A stretch of DNA of 64,000 bases from Panagrolaimus kolymaensis (Eukaryota; Nematoda; Chromadorea; Rhabditida; Panagrolaimidae): contig JAJQJQ010000043.1 of the NCBI GenBank assembly GCA_028622995.1, positions 1,488,001 through 1,552,000 on the forward strand, in the 5' to 3' direction. The notes beneath the pieces are model-generated. The model did not search any database and had not been told where the DNA came from. It saw only the letters and a program-made list of their open reading frames with translations. Made by a program: the position numbers and the translations under genes. Shown one piece after another: positions 12,258 through 25,434 of this stretch; position 1 is the first letter of the stretch; the number at the start of each line of letters is the position of its first letter.

Positions 12258-15200
12258 TTAAGATTCATCACCAATTTTAAACATAGCTTGTCGACCATGA
12301 TAATCTTCATATGGGCTTTCAGGTAATGTTCCATTATGCTTTTTTGATGTTGTTGTTGATTTGATACCATTGGTTGTTGAATCAGATTTAGATGGAGAAA
12401 GTTTGAGATGTAAATTGTGATTTTTGAGTTGTTTCTTGTTTCTTGGAAGGAAGAGGTTTAGAATTTCAAGGATATCATTACGTTCCATAGCTTTTGCTTC
12501 TTGAAGTGGAGAAATTCCAAAGTTGTCGAATGAGATGGGACATGCTCCATTTTCACAAAGATATTCAACTGCAGGTATTTCACCAGCCACCACAGCAGCA
12601 TGAAGAGCCGTACGTCCATGATAATCACGTTCTTCAAAAGTAGCTCCAGCAGTTTTCCAAGCTTTGAGAAGGTCGAGATCACCTTTGCTTGCAACGAGAC
12701 ATAGATTGATACCTGAAAAAAGGGTGATAAGAAAAGTTAGCAATTTATGAACATTAAAAACAATAATGGCGGTTCAAAATTAACACTAAATTATCCTACA
12801 GGAAACAAAGATCAAAAACCGCCCAGATGGCTTTACAGTGAATATGTGATTTCAATAAAGGTAAAACAGGAATAATCAGTTGATTTGCAAAAAAAAGTGA
12901 GACTATCTTTTACCCGTAAGACTTTAAACACAGTTTAAAAAACCAAAAATATGGTAAGTAAGTAAATAATGGAATATTTTCATCGCAAAAAATCTTATCG
13001 ATCAACAACATCCCAGTTTTTTACATAACCGAGCTCACCGAATATACAGTTTACAACCTTTCTTTAATGCGATCTTTCGCTTGGTATCACAGTTTTGAAA
13101 TCAAAGAAAATAATCTTACCTAATTCCAATGCTGTTTGACCCAATACACCACCAGTATCTTTGAGTAATTGAATGACATCACAATTTTTTGAATGTACAG
13201 CTTTCGTTAATGCACTTTCATTTTTAGAATCACTAAAACATAAACAAAGTCAGTTTTATCCTTTACAAAAATGGAAAACTCACCGAGCATGAACAGAACC
13301 ACCATGTTTGAGTAAATATTTAACAGCTTCTAAATGACCCGCTTCAGCTGCAACATGTAAAGGTGTCGTGGTATTACAATCAGGTGCAGATAAATTTGCT
13401 CCACCAAGTCGAAGATTTTCTAATTGTGATATATCATTTAAACGAGCATAATAGCATACAAGTGGTGGAAATATAGCTGATCGAAGAAGTTCCACTTCAC
13501 GAGATGTTGAAATTCCAATATTCTTTGCCAAAGATGCAACTAAAAAATTGAATAATTATAACTACAGTTTTATTCCTCCCGAAAAAAACTTACCCAAAGC
13601 ATGAGCATCATGCGTTTCAACATGAGAGACAGTCATTTCACCACGTAAATTTTTTGCTACCATTTCTTTCTTTTTTGCTAAATCCCAATCATCGTGTCCC
13701 AAAACATATGATAATTTCATTAATGCAGCTTCTGTCGTTAAATCTGATCCAGGAATAGCACCAACATCATAGAGAATTTTTCCAGTAAAATAATTTGTAT
13801 CCACATGACCTTTGACGCATTGGGAAACATTCAAAACGATACAACCACGTTTAACAGCTTTATCAATTTCTTCGATGATATCCGTTCGACGAGATGGCAT
13901 ATTTCCTGAACCAAAAGTTTGTAATACAACTCCTTCCATTGATGGTTGAAAAGCAGCTCGAACCTGTAAAAAATTTGGATTACTGAAAGTTTTGTCTTCA
14001 GTTATACAAACACTGTTACAGTTTACTCTTAATAAAACAAGAAAAGCAACTTACACATTCGATACTCATGGATGGAAAGATTCTTAATATGCTAACATTT
14101 CGACAAAGATTATCTTGAACACGAAAATGTGAGATATTACCAGATCGAAAGATTGATTCATATTTAACTAAAAAAGCAAACTTTAGTTATACATATCAGT
14201 TTAAAAAACCAAAAAACTTACTATTGATTGTTATATCCATGGATGCCAGAGGATTCATATTGGGAGTATCAAAAGCAGATAAACCAGAATTATCTAATTT
14301 TGTGCATCGATTTCCACGCAATAATTTGTTGTTGAAATATACAGTGACTTCAGGAATATCATAATTTGCAGCAATTATCAAAGCACCAATCAAATTTTCT
14401 CTTCCATCTGATCGTACTTCAGCGACGGGTATTTGAGCACCAGTTAAAACTACAGGTTTACCAAGATTTTCCATCATAAAAGAAAGTGCTGAAGCTGTAT
14501 ATGCGAGAGTATCCGTTCCATGTAGTACAACGAAGCCATCATATTCATGATAAGATTTTCTGATGTCTTTTGCAATTCTTATCCAATCATCGAAAGTCAT
14601 ATCAGACGAATCCAAAAGAGGTTCATATTCGACCAACCAATAAACCACTCGCTTCTTTGTATGTCGAACTGGAGGCAAGCAATATGGTTGAACTTGATAA
14701 TCACCATAATATTGTTCCACGTATTCTTTATCATTCAAAGGCGGAATATCACGAATTGCTAATGGAAGATAATGAGGTTCAGGTTCATAGACTAAAAAAG
14801 GTGTTTGATTAATAACAAAAACTAACTTTATCTTCACAGTTTTAACAAAAGCAAATTAAACAAAGTTAAAAGTGACAAAATTTGTTATGGTTACCGACTA
14901 TGCTCATACTCATTGGTTATTACAGTTTTAGCTTTTCAAAGAAAAAACATACCTCCATTATTTTTACATTTCATTCCAACTGTACCACCAGTGTACAAAA
15001 CAAGCACACGAGCTTCAGGCATTGGTTTTTCTTCAGGTGGAACACCACTAATTGAATTCAATCGAGCTCGAGTTATTTCTTCACGATTTATATCTTTAAC
15101 AAAATGCTAAAAACCATCACCTTTACAGTTTTCAAACAAAAAAACAAAAGAAGTAATAAACTTACAGAAATTGAATGTTTTTTGACAATGGTAGTTCCAT

Positions 15201-18200
15201 CTTTAGCAAAAATAAGATTTTTCGGTCCAACATAATGATCATCGAGAGGTTCACGTTCAGGTGTTGCTTCGTCATCCTCCGTTTGACATCCAATTGACGA
15301 TGATAATGATGTAGCGGAAGCAGCATTTTCCTTTTTGAGTGTTTCAACTTCTAACAATTTTGGTATCATCATTTCGTTTAACCTTTCTGTTCCATCTGCT
15401 TTCCAAGTATAATATCGAAATATTCCTAAAAAATAACACACAGTTAATTAAATTATACAAAATAAAATAATAAAAATAAAAGAAAACGCTTAACAAGTAA
15501 ACAGGTAAAATTATTCAAACTCAAAAAGAAACTTGGAACATCCAAAAAATTTTAAATAACAAACTATGGTTTGCACAAAAACTTGGTACTCAGTTTTATT
15601 CTATCTTTTCCAAGCAATTTAAAGCGTTGCTAAAACATTTTTTTCCATTTGCCATAACCCAAATTTTAAAATGGAACCAATCTTTAAAACTAAAAGACAC
15701 AAAGATTTGAAGCTAATTAACCAAAAAATGACAGTTTTTAAAAAATCATGAAATTATGGTAATGATTTTCATATTGACATTCAAAACGAAAACTTAAATT
15801 TCAGTTTTATAAAAATATTATATTGTAAAGTAAAATAAAGTTTTTTCTTATCTTGGTAAAAACCCTCCAAATATTACTGAAAAGAAATAAAAGAAGCTAT
15901 CAGTTTTATTTTTGGCTTTCAATAAAATTTTTGTAAATTTACAAAATACTTTATTGGAATTACTAACTAAAAAAATAATCAAACAGTTTAAAATAAATAT
16001 TTTTAGAATGAGAAGTGAATAAACAAAAAAAGAAGAAATAAACACAAAAAAAGCGAATTTACAGTTAACTAAATTTATAAGTAAATGAGAACCTCGTGTG
16101 TAAAGGCGAAAATATTAAAAAAGGAATAGTTTTGAAAAACCATTTAATTTTCACGATTCATAGAGGAGGAACTAAAGAACTAAAAGCTGACAATTTCAGA
16201 AAAACAAAAAAAAAAACAATAAAGTTTTTTTAAAAAAACATTTACTTTTGATCTTAACCGATAGATAAGCAGCAAGCAATAGGAGGAGAAAAAAAATTTT
16301 AAAAACAACAAAAAATGTTTCTGAAATATTCGGTCTTTTTTTATTTAAAGGGAAGAAACAAATAATATTTTCAAAATAATTTTTTCAATCGATCAATCAT
16401 GTTTGAAACAAACTTTCAGAAGAATAAGAAAAATTAATGTTAATGATCTAAAGGTTCAAAAAAGAATGGGAGGAAGGAAAAACAACAACAATTTCATTGT
16501 GTGTTTATTTTTAGCTTTTTGCTAGACTAGAAAAAAATGGGGAATCCCTCATTGATTTGTGTGATAAAAAAATGGGAGAAAAAACAATAGAAAAAAAACT
16601 TTTTAAAAGTAAAAATGAAAGAAAACGCGCTCAGTTACGAAAAACTAAATTTAAAAAAATAAGGAAAGCCATTGACAAAATTCCGAAAATCACAATATAA
16701 CTCAGTTTTTTAAAAGCATTTATTATGATCATATCAGTTAATAAAAACCTTTTTAAAGGAAAGCCAACCTCTAACAAAAAAAGGAAATAAAAAAAAGGAG
16801 AAAGAAAGGGTCATGAAACACGAGGCTCCAAAAAATACCTAATTGTAAACTCAGTTAAACAAAAAAAATTTCCTTAAAAAAACAAATAAACTTAAAAAGC
16901 AGTTTTGTTAATTTATATATATATATTCAAAACTTTGGAAACTTAATTCCTAATTTGAACCGCAGGAAAGAATACGCAGTTTACTTTTTTTTAAAGCCGT
17001 AACAATCGAATATATTATTTCAGTTTAAAAGCGAATTTTATTTTTTCTTCAGGACATTTAACGCTTTCAAAAAAATTCAAATAAAGGAAGGAAGAAAAAG
17101 CGTCATCGTTATTGAAAAAAAAATGAACAACGACACACGAGTGAGTGCACCAAAAAAACCAAAATAGAAAAAAAAATATAAGCATGTGGCTATTTAGTCT
17201 TCGTCGAATGAGGAGACTAAAGGAAAAAAGACGAGTGACATTTGAAAGCAGAGAATGAAAGGCAAATGTTTGCTTCTTGCTTATGGGGAACAAAAAAAAG
17301 GAGAGAAGTGGTGAAAAGAAGGCAAGAAAAAAGAAACGTGTGCCGAATGCGTGGTTTCCTTTGAAAAAACGAAACATTAAAAAAAAGTGATGTGAAACAT
17401 TTAGTTCCTTATTTTTTTCTAATAATGAAAAATAAGCTTCAAAGCAGTTATTTTTTTTTAATTATATCGTTTTTGATTAGAATCAAAGGCGCTTTGGCAG
17501 TTTTTTATGATGTAATAATTTAATAATAGAATTGAAAAGTCAGTTTTGAAACTATAAACACATACATCGACAGTTTAAAAAAAAATTTAATATTTTCCTT
17601 AAGTTATACAGTTATTATTGTTTCTCTTCCCATTTTCTGTATGCAGTTTTCATGATGGCCATAATAATAATTTATAATTGTATGTAAATAAATGTTATGC
17701 CAATAATTATATAACTCAAAATTTAGACCATTAATGTTAATGATGAGATTCAGTTTTAATTCCAAGCCCCTTAATTTTAAAAGATTTTTTTATTGCTTTT
17801 TTCCCCTCAGAAAGCATCTGATTTTTGCTATCATTAATGTTTATTTATTAGGTGACAGTTTAATTTTGTCAAAAAAAAGAAAAAGCATGCATGCGACAAA
17901 TAAAAAAAACGCATTAAATTTTACGTACGTAGTTTTTTTTCATTTAGCTTGGAGTTTGAATGCACTCTTTCACGTTTTTTATGTAGCAAATAAAAAAAGG
18001 AATGCACGAATGTTAATGTTAAATACAGTTAATATGATTTTGTTTTTTAAGCTTGAAAATACACAACATTTGTGCTTGAAAAGTTTATAGAAAAAATTCT
18101 TTGCAAAGATCGGTGAGCGTCTGAATTCAGTTAAAAATTATAAAAAAGGGTTAAAAAATTGGCAATTCAAATCAAATCACCCATATACAAGAAATGCCCC

Positions 18201-19254
18201 ATGTTTGATCAAAATATTTGAAAATAATCAAAATCATAACAAACTCAAGAGTCTTTAATATTTAATATCCTCCCTTTGATAATCAAGAATGAATACTCTG
18301 GGGCAGTTAAAAATAGAGCAAAATTTGGCCAAATTGGAAGGGCATACTCAGTTTAAAAAAATTCAACTAAATAAAGTCAAATGATTAAAAACTACACTAA
18401 TTTCAACTCAAACAGTTAAAAAAAAAGAAAAGAATATATGAAAATAACGAAGCCACGTTCAGTTTATAAAAAAATTCTAACAATCAAAAAATAACTGAAT
18501 GACTGTCAGTTTAATTTTTAAAATGGAACCCAAGCAACCCTAATAAAAAAACAGTTTAAAATAACCCCCGCTATGGCAATCAAAAAGATAAGGAAAGATT
18601 CAGTTAAAAATGAAGCAAAACACTCATAAAAAAAATATACCCCAAAAAGAACTACTCAGTTTAAAAAATATACTCCTAGTAACAAACAAAGAATAACTTC
18701 GACAAAAAAACTTCATGTGGGTCAGTTTAATTTTTTAAATGGAATCCAAATTTGTATCAAATAAAAAAACAGTTAAAAACGAGTTAATTCGCATTGATGA
18801 ATTCACATCTATTGTGACACGCCCAGTTTAAATAAAATTCAACTAAACAAAAAGTACCTCTGAAACAGTTTATTTTTTAAATTAGATGATGATGTATTCA
18901 AAGATAGTGGATAAAGTTATTAAATACCACAAAGGCTTTTAAGGGTATTAATTAGCAATGGTATCCAGTTTAAAAAACAAATAATATACCTTTCTCAAAC
19001 TTAAAAAAAAGTTAAAGTATGTATGATGACCCTATACCATGAAATCACTACAGTTTATTATATTTTTTGAAGTTATTAAGCGTGAGATCCCAGTTTCTTT
19101 AAAAATAAATGGTAAAAATCCTAATTAACTTTGACCCCTAATATTTTCCTGTATCAGTTTACAAAAATAAAATAAATAAATGTAAAAAAAAGGACCAACC
19201 TGAATCACTTTTCAAACTATTCAATGAACTTGTGGATGATGAAGTTTCAGGCAT
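12258..19254 (-). CDS. L-asparaginase with C-terminal ankyrin repeats
   Basis: Nine coding exons: 19200-19254, 15166-15425, 14953-15106, 14222-14791, 14055-14167, 13594-13963, 13284-13539, 13120-13232 and 12258-12712. All join in phase to give 781 residues. The cytosolic type-I-like asparaginase domain (about residues 135-510) hydrolyses L-asparagine to aspartate and ammonia. The catalytic motifs are present: LYTGGTVGM with the first catalytic Thr, HGTDT with the second Thr-Asp, and TGAQIP. Ankyrin repeats follow (TPLHVAAEAGHLEAVKYLL, then TALHAAVVAGEIPAVEYL). The layout matches animal 60-kDa lysophospholipase/asparaginase-type proteins with ankyrin tails. The start is the MPETSSS ATG, the first ATG after an acceptor (TTTTTCAG at 19393) that may be a spliced-leader site. 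An upstream coding exon cannot be excluded. Intron 1 is 3.8 kb and full of CAGTTT motifs. Confidence 0.9.
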
Positions 19255-19392
19255 TCTTTGTTGATATCTTCGATGATGTTGTTGTTGATTCAAAGTGAAT
19301 AATTGTCGACGAGAATTGTTATAATTTCCAAGTTTTTTTGATTCTTTAATTGAGTTGTCGTCGTTAAATGAATGATATAAGAAGACGAACCT
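19255..19392 (-). promoter_or_regulatory. 5' UTR and putative trans-splice acceptor of asparaginase gene
   Basis: On the minus strand TTTGTTTTTCAG precedes position 19392. No ATG occurs between it and the chosen start at 19254, so it could be a spliced-leader acceptor. The region is also open in the coding frame (RFVFLYHSFNDD...), so it could be the continuation of an exon with an upstream start. Confidence 0.4.
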
Positions 19393-20759
19393 CTGAAAAA
19401 CAAACGAAAATTAGTTTAATAAATTCAACGAAAGTTAAAGAGAGAAAAAAGGGCCAAAATTTTAAGTAAGAAACTTTTTAATAACAAAAAAAAAAGAAGC
19501 GCATAAAGAAAAGTATTTTTTAAAACAAGCAAAAAAGAGAAAAGAAAAGGAAAGAAAAAAGGGAAAATATAAAAAAGGCGGAGAACCGTGGAAGAAAAGT
19601 TGAAAGTCGTCGTCGTCGGTGAACATCGTTTCAAAAAAGGCGAACGAATAAAAAGCATTTTTTATGCGTCAGTTGTTTAGCGTCAAAAAGAGAGAGAAAG
19701 AAAGTAAAAAAAAAGTCAAGGATTTTGATGAGTAAAATTTTAAAATTAGAATAATAATAATAAAAATGAATCACAAATCAAGGGAAAGAAAAGTGTAAAA
19801 ATAATGAAAGAAAAATTTGAATAAACAAAAATTAGAAAGAAGCCTCAGTTAAAACTTTAATTTTGCCACCCAAATATTTTATTTGGAAACAGTTTTATTT
19901 AGTATTTTCATTTTATTTTGAATTATCGCTTTCTGATGATGTTTAAAGAACTACAGTTTTATTTCCCCTAAATTTCAAAAGACAAAAAAATATATTGAAG
20001 CAATAAATACTAATTATACTCAGTTTTATTCACACATACATATGTATGTTTAAGTATTGAAAAGAGGTTCGCCGTTCTCGGAAAAACCTGATGCAGTTTT
20101 TTTTCTTTTAAATCTTCTATTATTATTTTCAATATTTTATAATGTTTAGCATCCTTTTAATGAATCTATCCCAAATTAAGCATAGTCGTGACAGTTAATA
20201 AAAAAAGAACTATGTCTAAATTAAAATATATGAATTGCAATTCAAAAAAGTATCAACCGTCTACAGTTATTAAAAAGTTTTTTAAATTTAAAAGCGCTGC
20301 TAAAAATAAAATCAAGCAGCGGTTGAGGGAGAAGGTTTACAGTTTAAACCTTTATTTTAAAAGAACGCAGTTTTTTAATATCACAAAAACCCGTAACGAA
20401 GTTTTTAATTATAAAGATTACCGGCAAGTACCGTATAAATCAGTTTAAATTAAAAATGAGTTATAACAATGTCAAACTTGTAAATAAATTTTTTTTAGGA
20501 TTATCGCGGATTCTAAACTTAAAAATTATAAAAATATAACCCAGAGCCACAGTTTTTTTCCACATTGAAGAAACCCTTCACAATTAAACCAAAAAAATAA
20601 ACAGAATAAGACACTAACATTTTTTTCCAACGAACAAAAAATAAAAAATAAAAATCAAGAAAAAAAGAAGGCTTTAAAACAACACGACGAAGACAAAATC
20701 AACGACACAAAAAAAAGACGACGAAACGAAGCAAAGTAAATTCGTAAACGCCAAAATAT

Positions 20760-20850
20760 TTTTTTTGTGCGCGCGAGCATTTTTTATTTTCCATCATCGC
20801 GTCGCGCCACTGTCGCAGCGCTACTGGTTTATAAACTTCAACTTTGACAC
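20760..20850. promoter_or_regulatory. CpG-rich, possible promoter block
   Basis: GTGCGCGCGAGC followed by CATCGCGTCGCGCCACTG and CGCAGCGCTACTGG is a marked GC/CpG island in an AT-rich region, upstream of the minus-strand asparaginase gene and without an equivalent in duplicate copy B. It may be a promoter, but nothing else supports this. Confidence 0.25.
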
Positions 20851-21448
20851 CAAAATGCTTTCGATTAAATAAAATAAAAAATAAAACAAAACACAGACAT
20901 TCTTGTAAAATGAAAAAATAAATAAAACGAAATCGTTCATGCTTTTGTGTCTATCGCTTGCTTGTATTTGCTCATAAATTTTTTTATCTCTTTTCTTTTT
21001 GCTTTGATCATAAAAAAAGGCTAAAAAGATGATTGATAATCGTGTGTTTTAGTTTATCTATTTTGCCTTTATAATAACCTTCAGAGAATAAAAATAACAG
21101 TTTGAAAAAAAAAATATTTAAGAAAAGTGAGATAGAGTTCTAGCAAATAATCTTTGGCCTAAAATCAAAAAAAATTATTGGGACATTTTTTTTGGGTGCT
21201 TTTTTTCTCTTTTTTTTCAATGAAATTATCAAAGTTTGTGACTTTGTGATTTTCGAATAAAAAAAATGAGAGACGAGTCATTAAAAAAGTTTCTAAAAGT
21301 TTTTATTGTTTTTTTTATTATTCTTTGAAGTTAAGTTTTTTATGATTTTAAATATATGTATGTACTTTTGACGAATGAAAATAAAAAGACTAAAAAAGAA
21401 ATATGCGGGTTAATGAGAATTTTGTTTTAAACAGGTTTTTTTTCGAAA

Positions 21449-21690
21449 TAGTGATGCCATGCACCCTGAGAGAAAGTACGTTAGTAAGCACTAAAATAAG
21501 AACCCATAAAAAAGTTAGTTTTTTTTATTGACTCGAGAGTACTTGAAAAAATTAAGTTGAACCGAACAAATACGCGGGGAAATTCCTTCCATAAATAGTC
21601 TGGCTGGTTGTGTTCTAAAAATGTAAGTAATAAAATTTTATGTTTTGACATCATTTGATCGAATTTGTAAAATCAGTAAAATACAGTTTT
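21449..21690. other. Conserved non-coding block (copy A)
   Basis: About 115 bp starting GATAGTGATGCCATGCACCC is near-identical to 27266-27380, including AAGTACGTTAGTAAGCAC and GACTCGAGAGTACTTG. It continues through TCTGGCTGGTTGTG and TTATGTTTTGACATCATTTG with few changes, while flanks are strongly diverged. There is no open frame. It contains CTGA and GTGATGC elements that loosely resemble snoRNA boxes, but no convincing C/D or H/ACA layout. It could be a regulatory element or an unrecognised RNA. Confidence 0.45.
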
Positions 21691-24600
21691 ATATTTTGCG
21701 AAAATCAAAAACTGACGCCTGCTACAGTTTTAAAATTCATCAAATCCTTTTGTTAACCGTAAAAAATTATGGCCAGTTTTCTTTGAATTAATCTTTTAAT
21801 TCTGAAAAACGAATTCAGTTTGAAATTTTATTTTACCAATTTTAAAAATCTGGTTAAATTTTAAGATGGATATTATTTAATAATTTATGTCAGTTTTTTT
21901 ATCTGAGAAAAAATCCATTATCTAATTTCTCAACCAGTTTAAAAATTCTTAAAATTATTTTTTACTAAAAAAATGAAAGAACTCAGTTTTATTTTGACTA
22001 ACTTTTTATATTTTGAAGTAAAGAATTCAATTTTTTTGGTTTGTAAAAAATATCACTCCTACATAGATGCTGCTCCAGTTTAAAAAAAAAATAAAATCCT
22101 TACATATAAGTCATATCACACAGTTAATATTGATTTTACTTTTTTCCCGCAAAATTTTAATTAAAAATTCCATTTTTTATTTTCTTGTTTCTCTTCCAAA
22201 AACAGAATATTGAATTTTTTTTCAGTGAATCACTTTAAAAATTTTTTTTTTAAAATGTCTTTTATTTTATACAGTTTTGTATTTAATTATCATTTAAAAA
22301 AGTTCTTCTGAATCCAGTTAAATTTAATTTCTTTTATGTTCCAAGCAAAATCAAAACTAATTGATCCAGTTTAAAACTTTTTTTAAATAACTCTTCAAAA
22401 GTTTAAATTCCAGTTAAAATTCAGATTTTCTTTTTTACAAAGAATAAGCTTTTTTTAATTTTTTTAAATTAAAAATAACCGACAATATTTGTGTTAGCCA
22501 GTTAATTAATAATTCATATAATAAATATCGAAAGCCTTAATTTTGAATAAATCAAACGATAATTATTATTGTAGTACAGTTTTAAAAAAAATTAAATAGT
22601 TTCATAATGATGGTAAAAAAAATAATCAAAGCCATTAAGAAAAAAAAGATTACAGTGAAAAGAAAAATAATATCAAATAAATTCCTTACTTTTTTTTCTT
22701 GCTAATTTCCAGTAATGTCAGACGTTTTCAGTTTTATATGTATTTAAAAATGTTGTTTTTTCATAGCAGCAAAAATATCCCTCTAACGAATCTCATCCCA
22801 GTTATTTTCTGTAAAGAATTCATAAACCCCAGGATTTTTTTATTGAATGCTCAACTATTGAATTCAATATCACCAGTTTTTATTTAATATTATAGTTAAA
22901 AAAATTAATTTTTACGTTTAAAAACTTTTCAAATAAAAAAATAAATATTTTTTACTAAATATTTTTAAAAATCTCCACTACCAAACAGTTATCCTTCTTT
23001 GTTTTTCCTTTGAGCCCTGTTTTGTTTTTAAAAAATAAAGAAAATGCAATTTATAATTCCAGTCCAGTTTTGTGTATATTTTTTTAAGTAACAAAAGAAT
23101 GACCTCTAGCTAAATAATTTTTTTACCTCCAATTCAATAAAAACTTGTTCAGTTTTAAACTTTTAATAATCTTTAAAGTCTGGCATTCAAAAAAATAATT
23201 TTGCATACAGTTTCACAAAAATTTGGAGTTTTGATTTTTTTTAAATTAAAACCAATGGTCAAGGCAATCTCCAGTTAATTTTTTTAAATAAAATTTTTGT
23301 AAAAAAGGATTATTATAAATGTTTAATAATTTTGAAAAAATATGCTACTCTGATCCTCAGTTTTTTTTTTCAGTTCGATTAGATAAATTTAGTTTATTTT
23401 GGATAAAACAAGCCATAATTTTACAAAAATTCAGTTTATTTTTATTAATTTTTTTCTTTGCGCCCAATGTTAGTGGAAATAAAATATTATTATCTTCAAG
23501 ATGAAAAAGAACAGTTTTCTTAAATTTAAAAAAAGAAACATTCTAACTTAATTTTTTTAATGTCTGAAAAATTTTTTCAGCAGATATCAAATTTTTATTT
23601 TCCATTGAATCCCATTTTTTCTTTTAAAGTTTAAAAAAAAGTGATAGTTCTGTTCAGTTTTATATTTACATCCAATAAAAAAGGGCATTCACAAACCTGC
23701 TATGCAGTTAAAAATATTTTTTTCCTTCCATTTCAGTTGGTACAGTTTAAAACTTTTTTAAGATATCTTTTAATCACCGATTTCAGTGAAAATAATGATT
23801 TCAATGTAAGAAACAGTTCGACGACATCCTAAAAAAGAAATTGTGAAATTCTTAAATGACCCGCGCCTTTTGAATTTTCCAGTTTATTATTATTAAAATG
23901 TAAAAAAAATATCGAAAACTATAGTTTTTTTATAAATCGAAGTATAATTTTTAAATTTTTTATAAAAAAATACCCAGTTTTTTTTTTAAATTAAACTTAA
24001 CCTAATTGGCTGTTGAATAAAGAAATTCATTGCCTATAAAAAAACAACACAGTGATAAAAATAATTAGTTATATGTAAATAAATTCTTTACTTCTTTTTA
24101 TTTAAATTTTAAATCCTCCAAACACATCATGGTTTTACAGTTTTATGTATTTAAAAATATTGTTTTATTCTACAAAAATCAATTTCTTCGCGCACAGTTT
24201 TTTAATAAAAAAATTCCAAAAAAAAAATTTGTGACGAAAGAATTTTTAATTCAATGTTTTTACACATAAATGTCAATGCCCCCAGTTTTTACTTAAAATT
24301 AAAGCTAAAAAAAATCTGATTTTACTTTTTTTTAATTAAAAACTGGTTAATGAAGAATACAGTTATAAATTATAAATAAATTAAAAAAAAAATTTTTTCG
24401 ACGAAATCTCTCGCTGACAGTTTTTAAAAAATCCATAAAAGCATTCATTCATTCCCACGAACTCAAGAATCACAGTTACTATGGTATTTTTTTTTATTGG
24501 AAATACCGAGGTCATTTCAATTACACAGTTTAATTTTAAAAGGATTAATGCAGTTTTTTGCCATGGTTTTTAAAAATATTAATATCGAATGGAAACCGCC

Positions 24601-25434
24601 GCAGTTTAAAAAAAAGAGAGAAGAGGTCATACGGGATAAATATCAAATAATTAATATTGATTGCTGGATTTTTCAAGTACCACAAGCGCCGACTCATCCA
24701 GTTTTACCTAAAATCATGGGTTTTAATATTATAAAAATTATCGAGTTTAAAATCTGCTACAGTTAATTTTCTCTGTTTATTACTCTTAAAAAATAAATTT
24801 ATTCTCGATACATGAGAGGAATGAAGATTGAAAATATGTTCAAAGGACAGTTTTTTTTTCAGTTCGAAAAGATTAATTTAATTTGATAAATATCTAAAAA
24901 AAATTGCAAATATTAATTTAAATTTTTTTTTGTTTATTACTTTGTGGCAGTTTTAAGAAATCTCAAAAACCATTCATTCACACGGAATAAACCAAAGACA
25001 GTTATTTTAAATTTAATCTTTGAAATTTTTTAAAATCAGTTTCGTAATTTTTTTAATAATATTGCATCAAAATTTTTTCGCTATTTTACATTCCCACATA
25101 TTCCAGCTGACTGCAGTTTTAATGAAAACCCAGCCAACAATACAAAATAGTGAATCCTAATTTAAGAATTACAGTTTTTTTTGATACGAAAAGCTTAAGA
25201 AGAAATTCAGTTAATTTTTAGTATACAAAAAATTTGTAATCAAATACAGTAAAATTTAATGAAATCCCAATGAAGATTCTTTTTTTTCAAACATAATTAT
25301 TTTGTACAGTTTTTACATTACTTTTTATAATTTATCAAAAAAATCAACTCAGATATTCCATACGTTAGGTTAGCTAGTAATTGCTTATCACTTAAAATTT
25401 TCTGAGTACTAAGAGGTCCCAGTTTTACTAAAAA

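Larger units (their letters stand above)
18780..24480 (+). repeat. Segmental duplication, copy A
   Basis: This segment aligns in direct orientation with copy B at 25435-29260. Anchors: 18783-18850 with 25443-25510 (TTAATTCGCATTGA...), 19085-19170 with 25556-25640, 19583-19720 with 25683-25820 (a GTCGTCGTCGTCGGTGAACAT block), 20885-21060 with 26705-26910, 21449-21690 with 27266-27490, and 22030-22085 with 27870-27925. Later parts are matched more loosely (23340 with 28480, 24280 with 29095). Islands are near-identical and separated by strongly diverged AT-rich stretches. Copy A contains the first exon of the asparaginase gene. Confidence 0.75.

Noticed and set aside
14547..14812. Plus-strand frames of 71 and 80 codons
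   Set aside because: Antisense shadows of the asparaginase exon 4.
20188..20448. 86-codon plus-strand frame
   Set aside because: Rich in Lys/Asn/Phe, contains several CAGTTT motifs, and the duplicate copy at ~26287-26520 does not keep the frame.
21449..21566. C/D box snoRNA
   Set aside because: GTGATGC and CTGA are only loosely box-like, too close together, and no terminal stem is seen.
23319..23504. 61-codon plus-strand frame in the array
   Set aside because: Not conserved as an open frame in the duplicate near 28480. Motif-derived.
24497..24766. 89-codon plus-strand frame
   Set aside because: Built from motif units with an A/T-driven composition. No domain or splice support.
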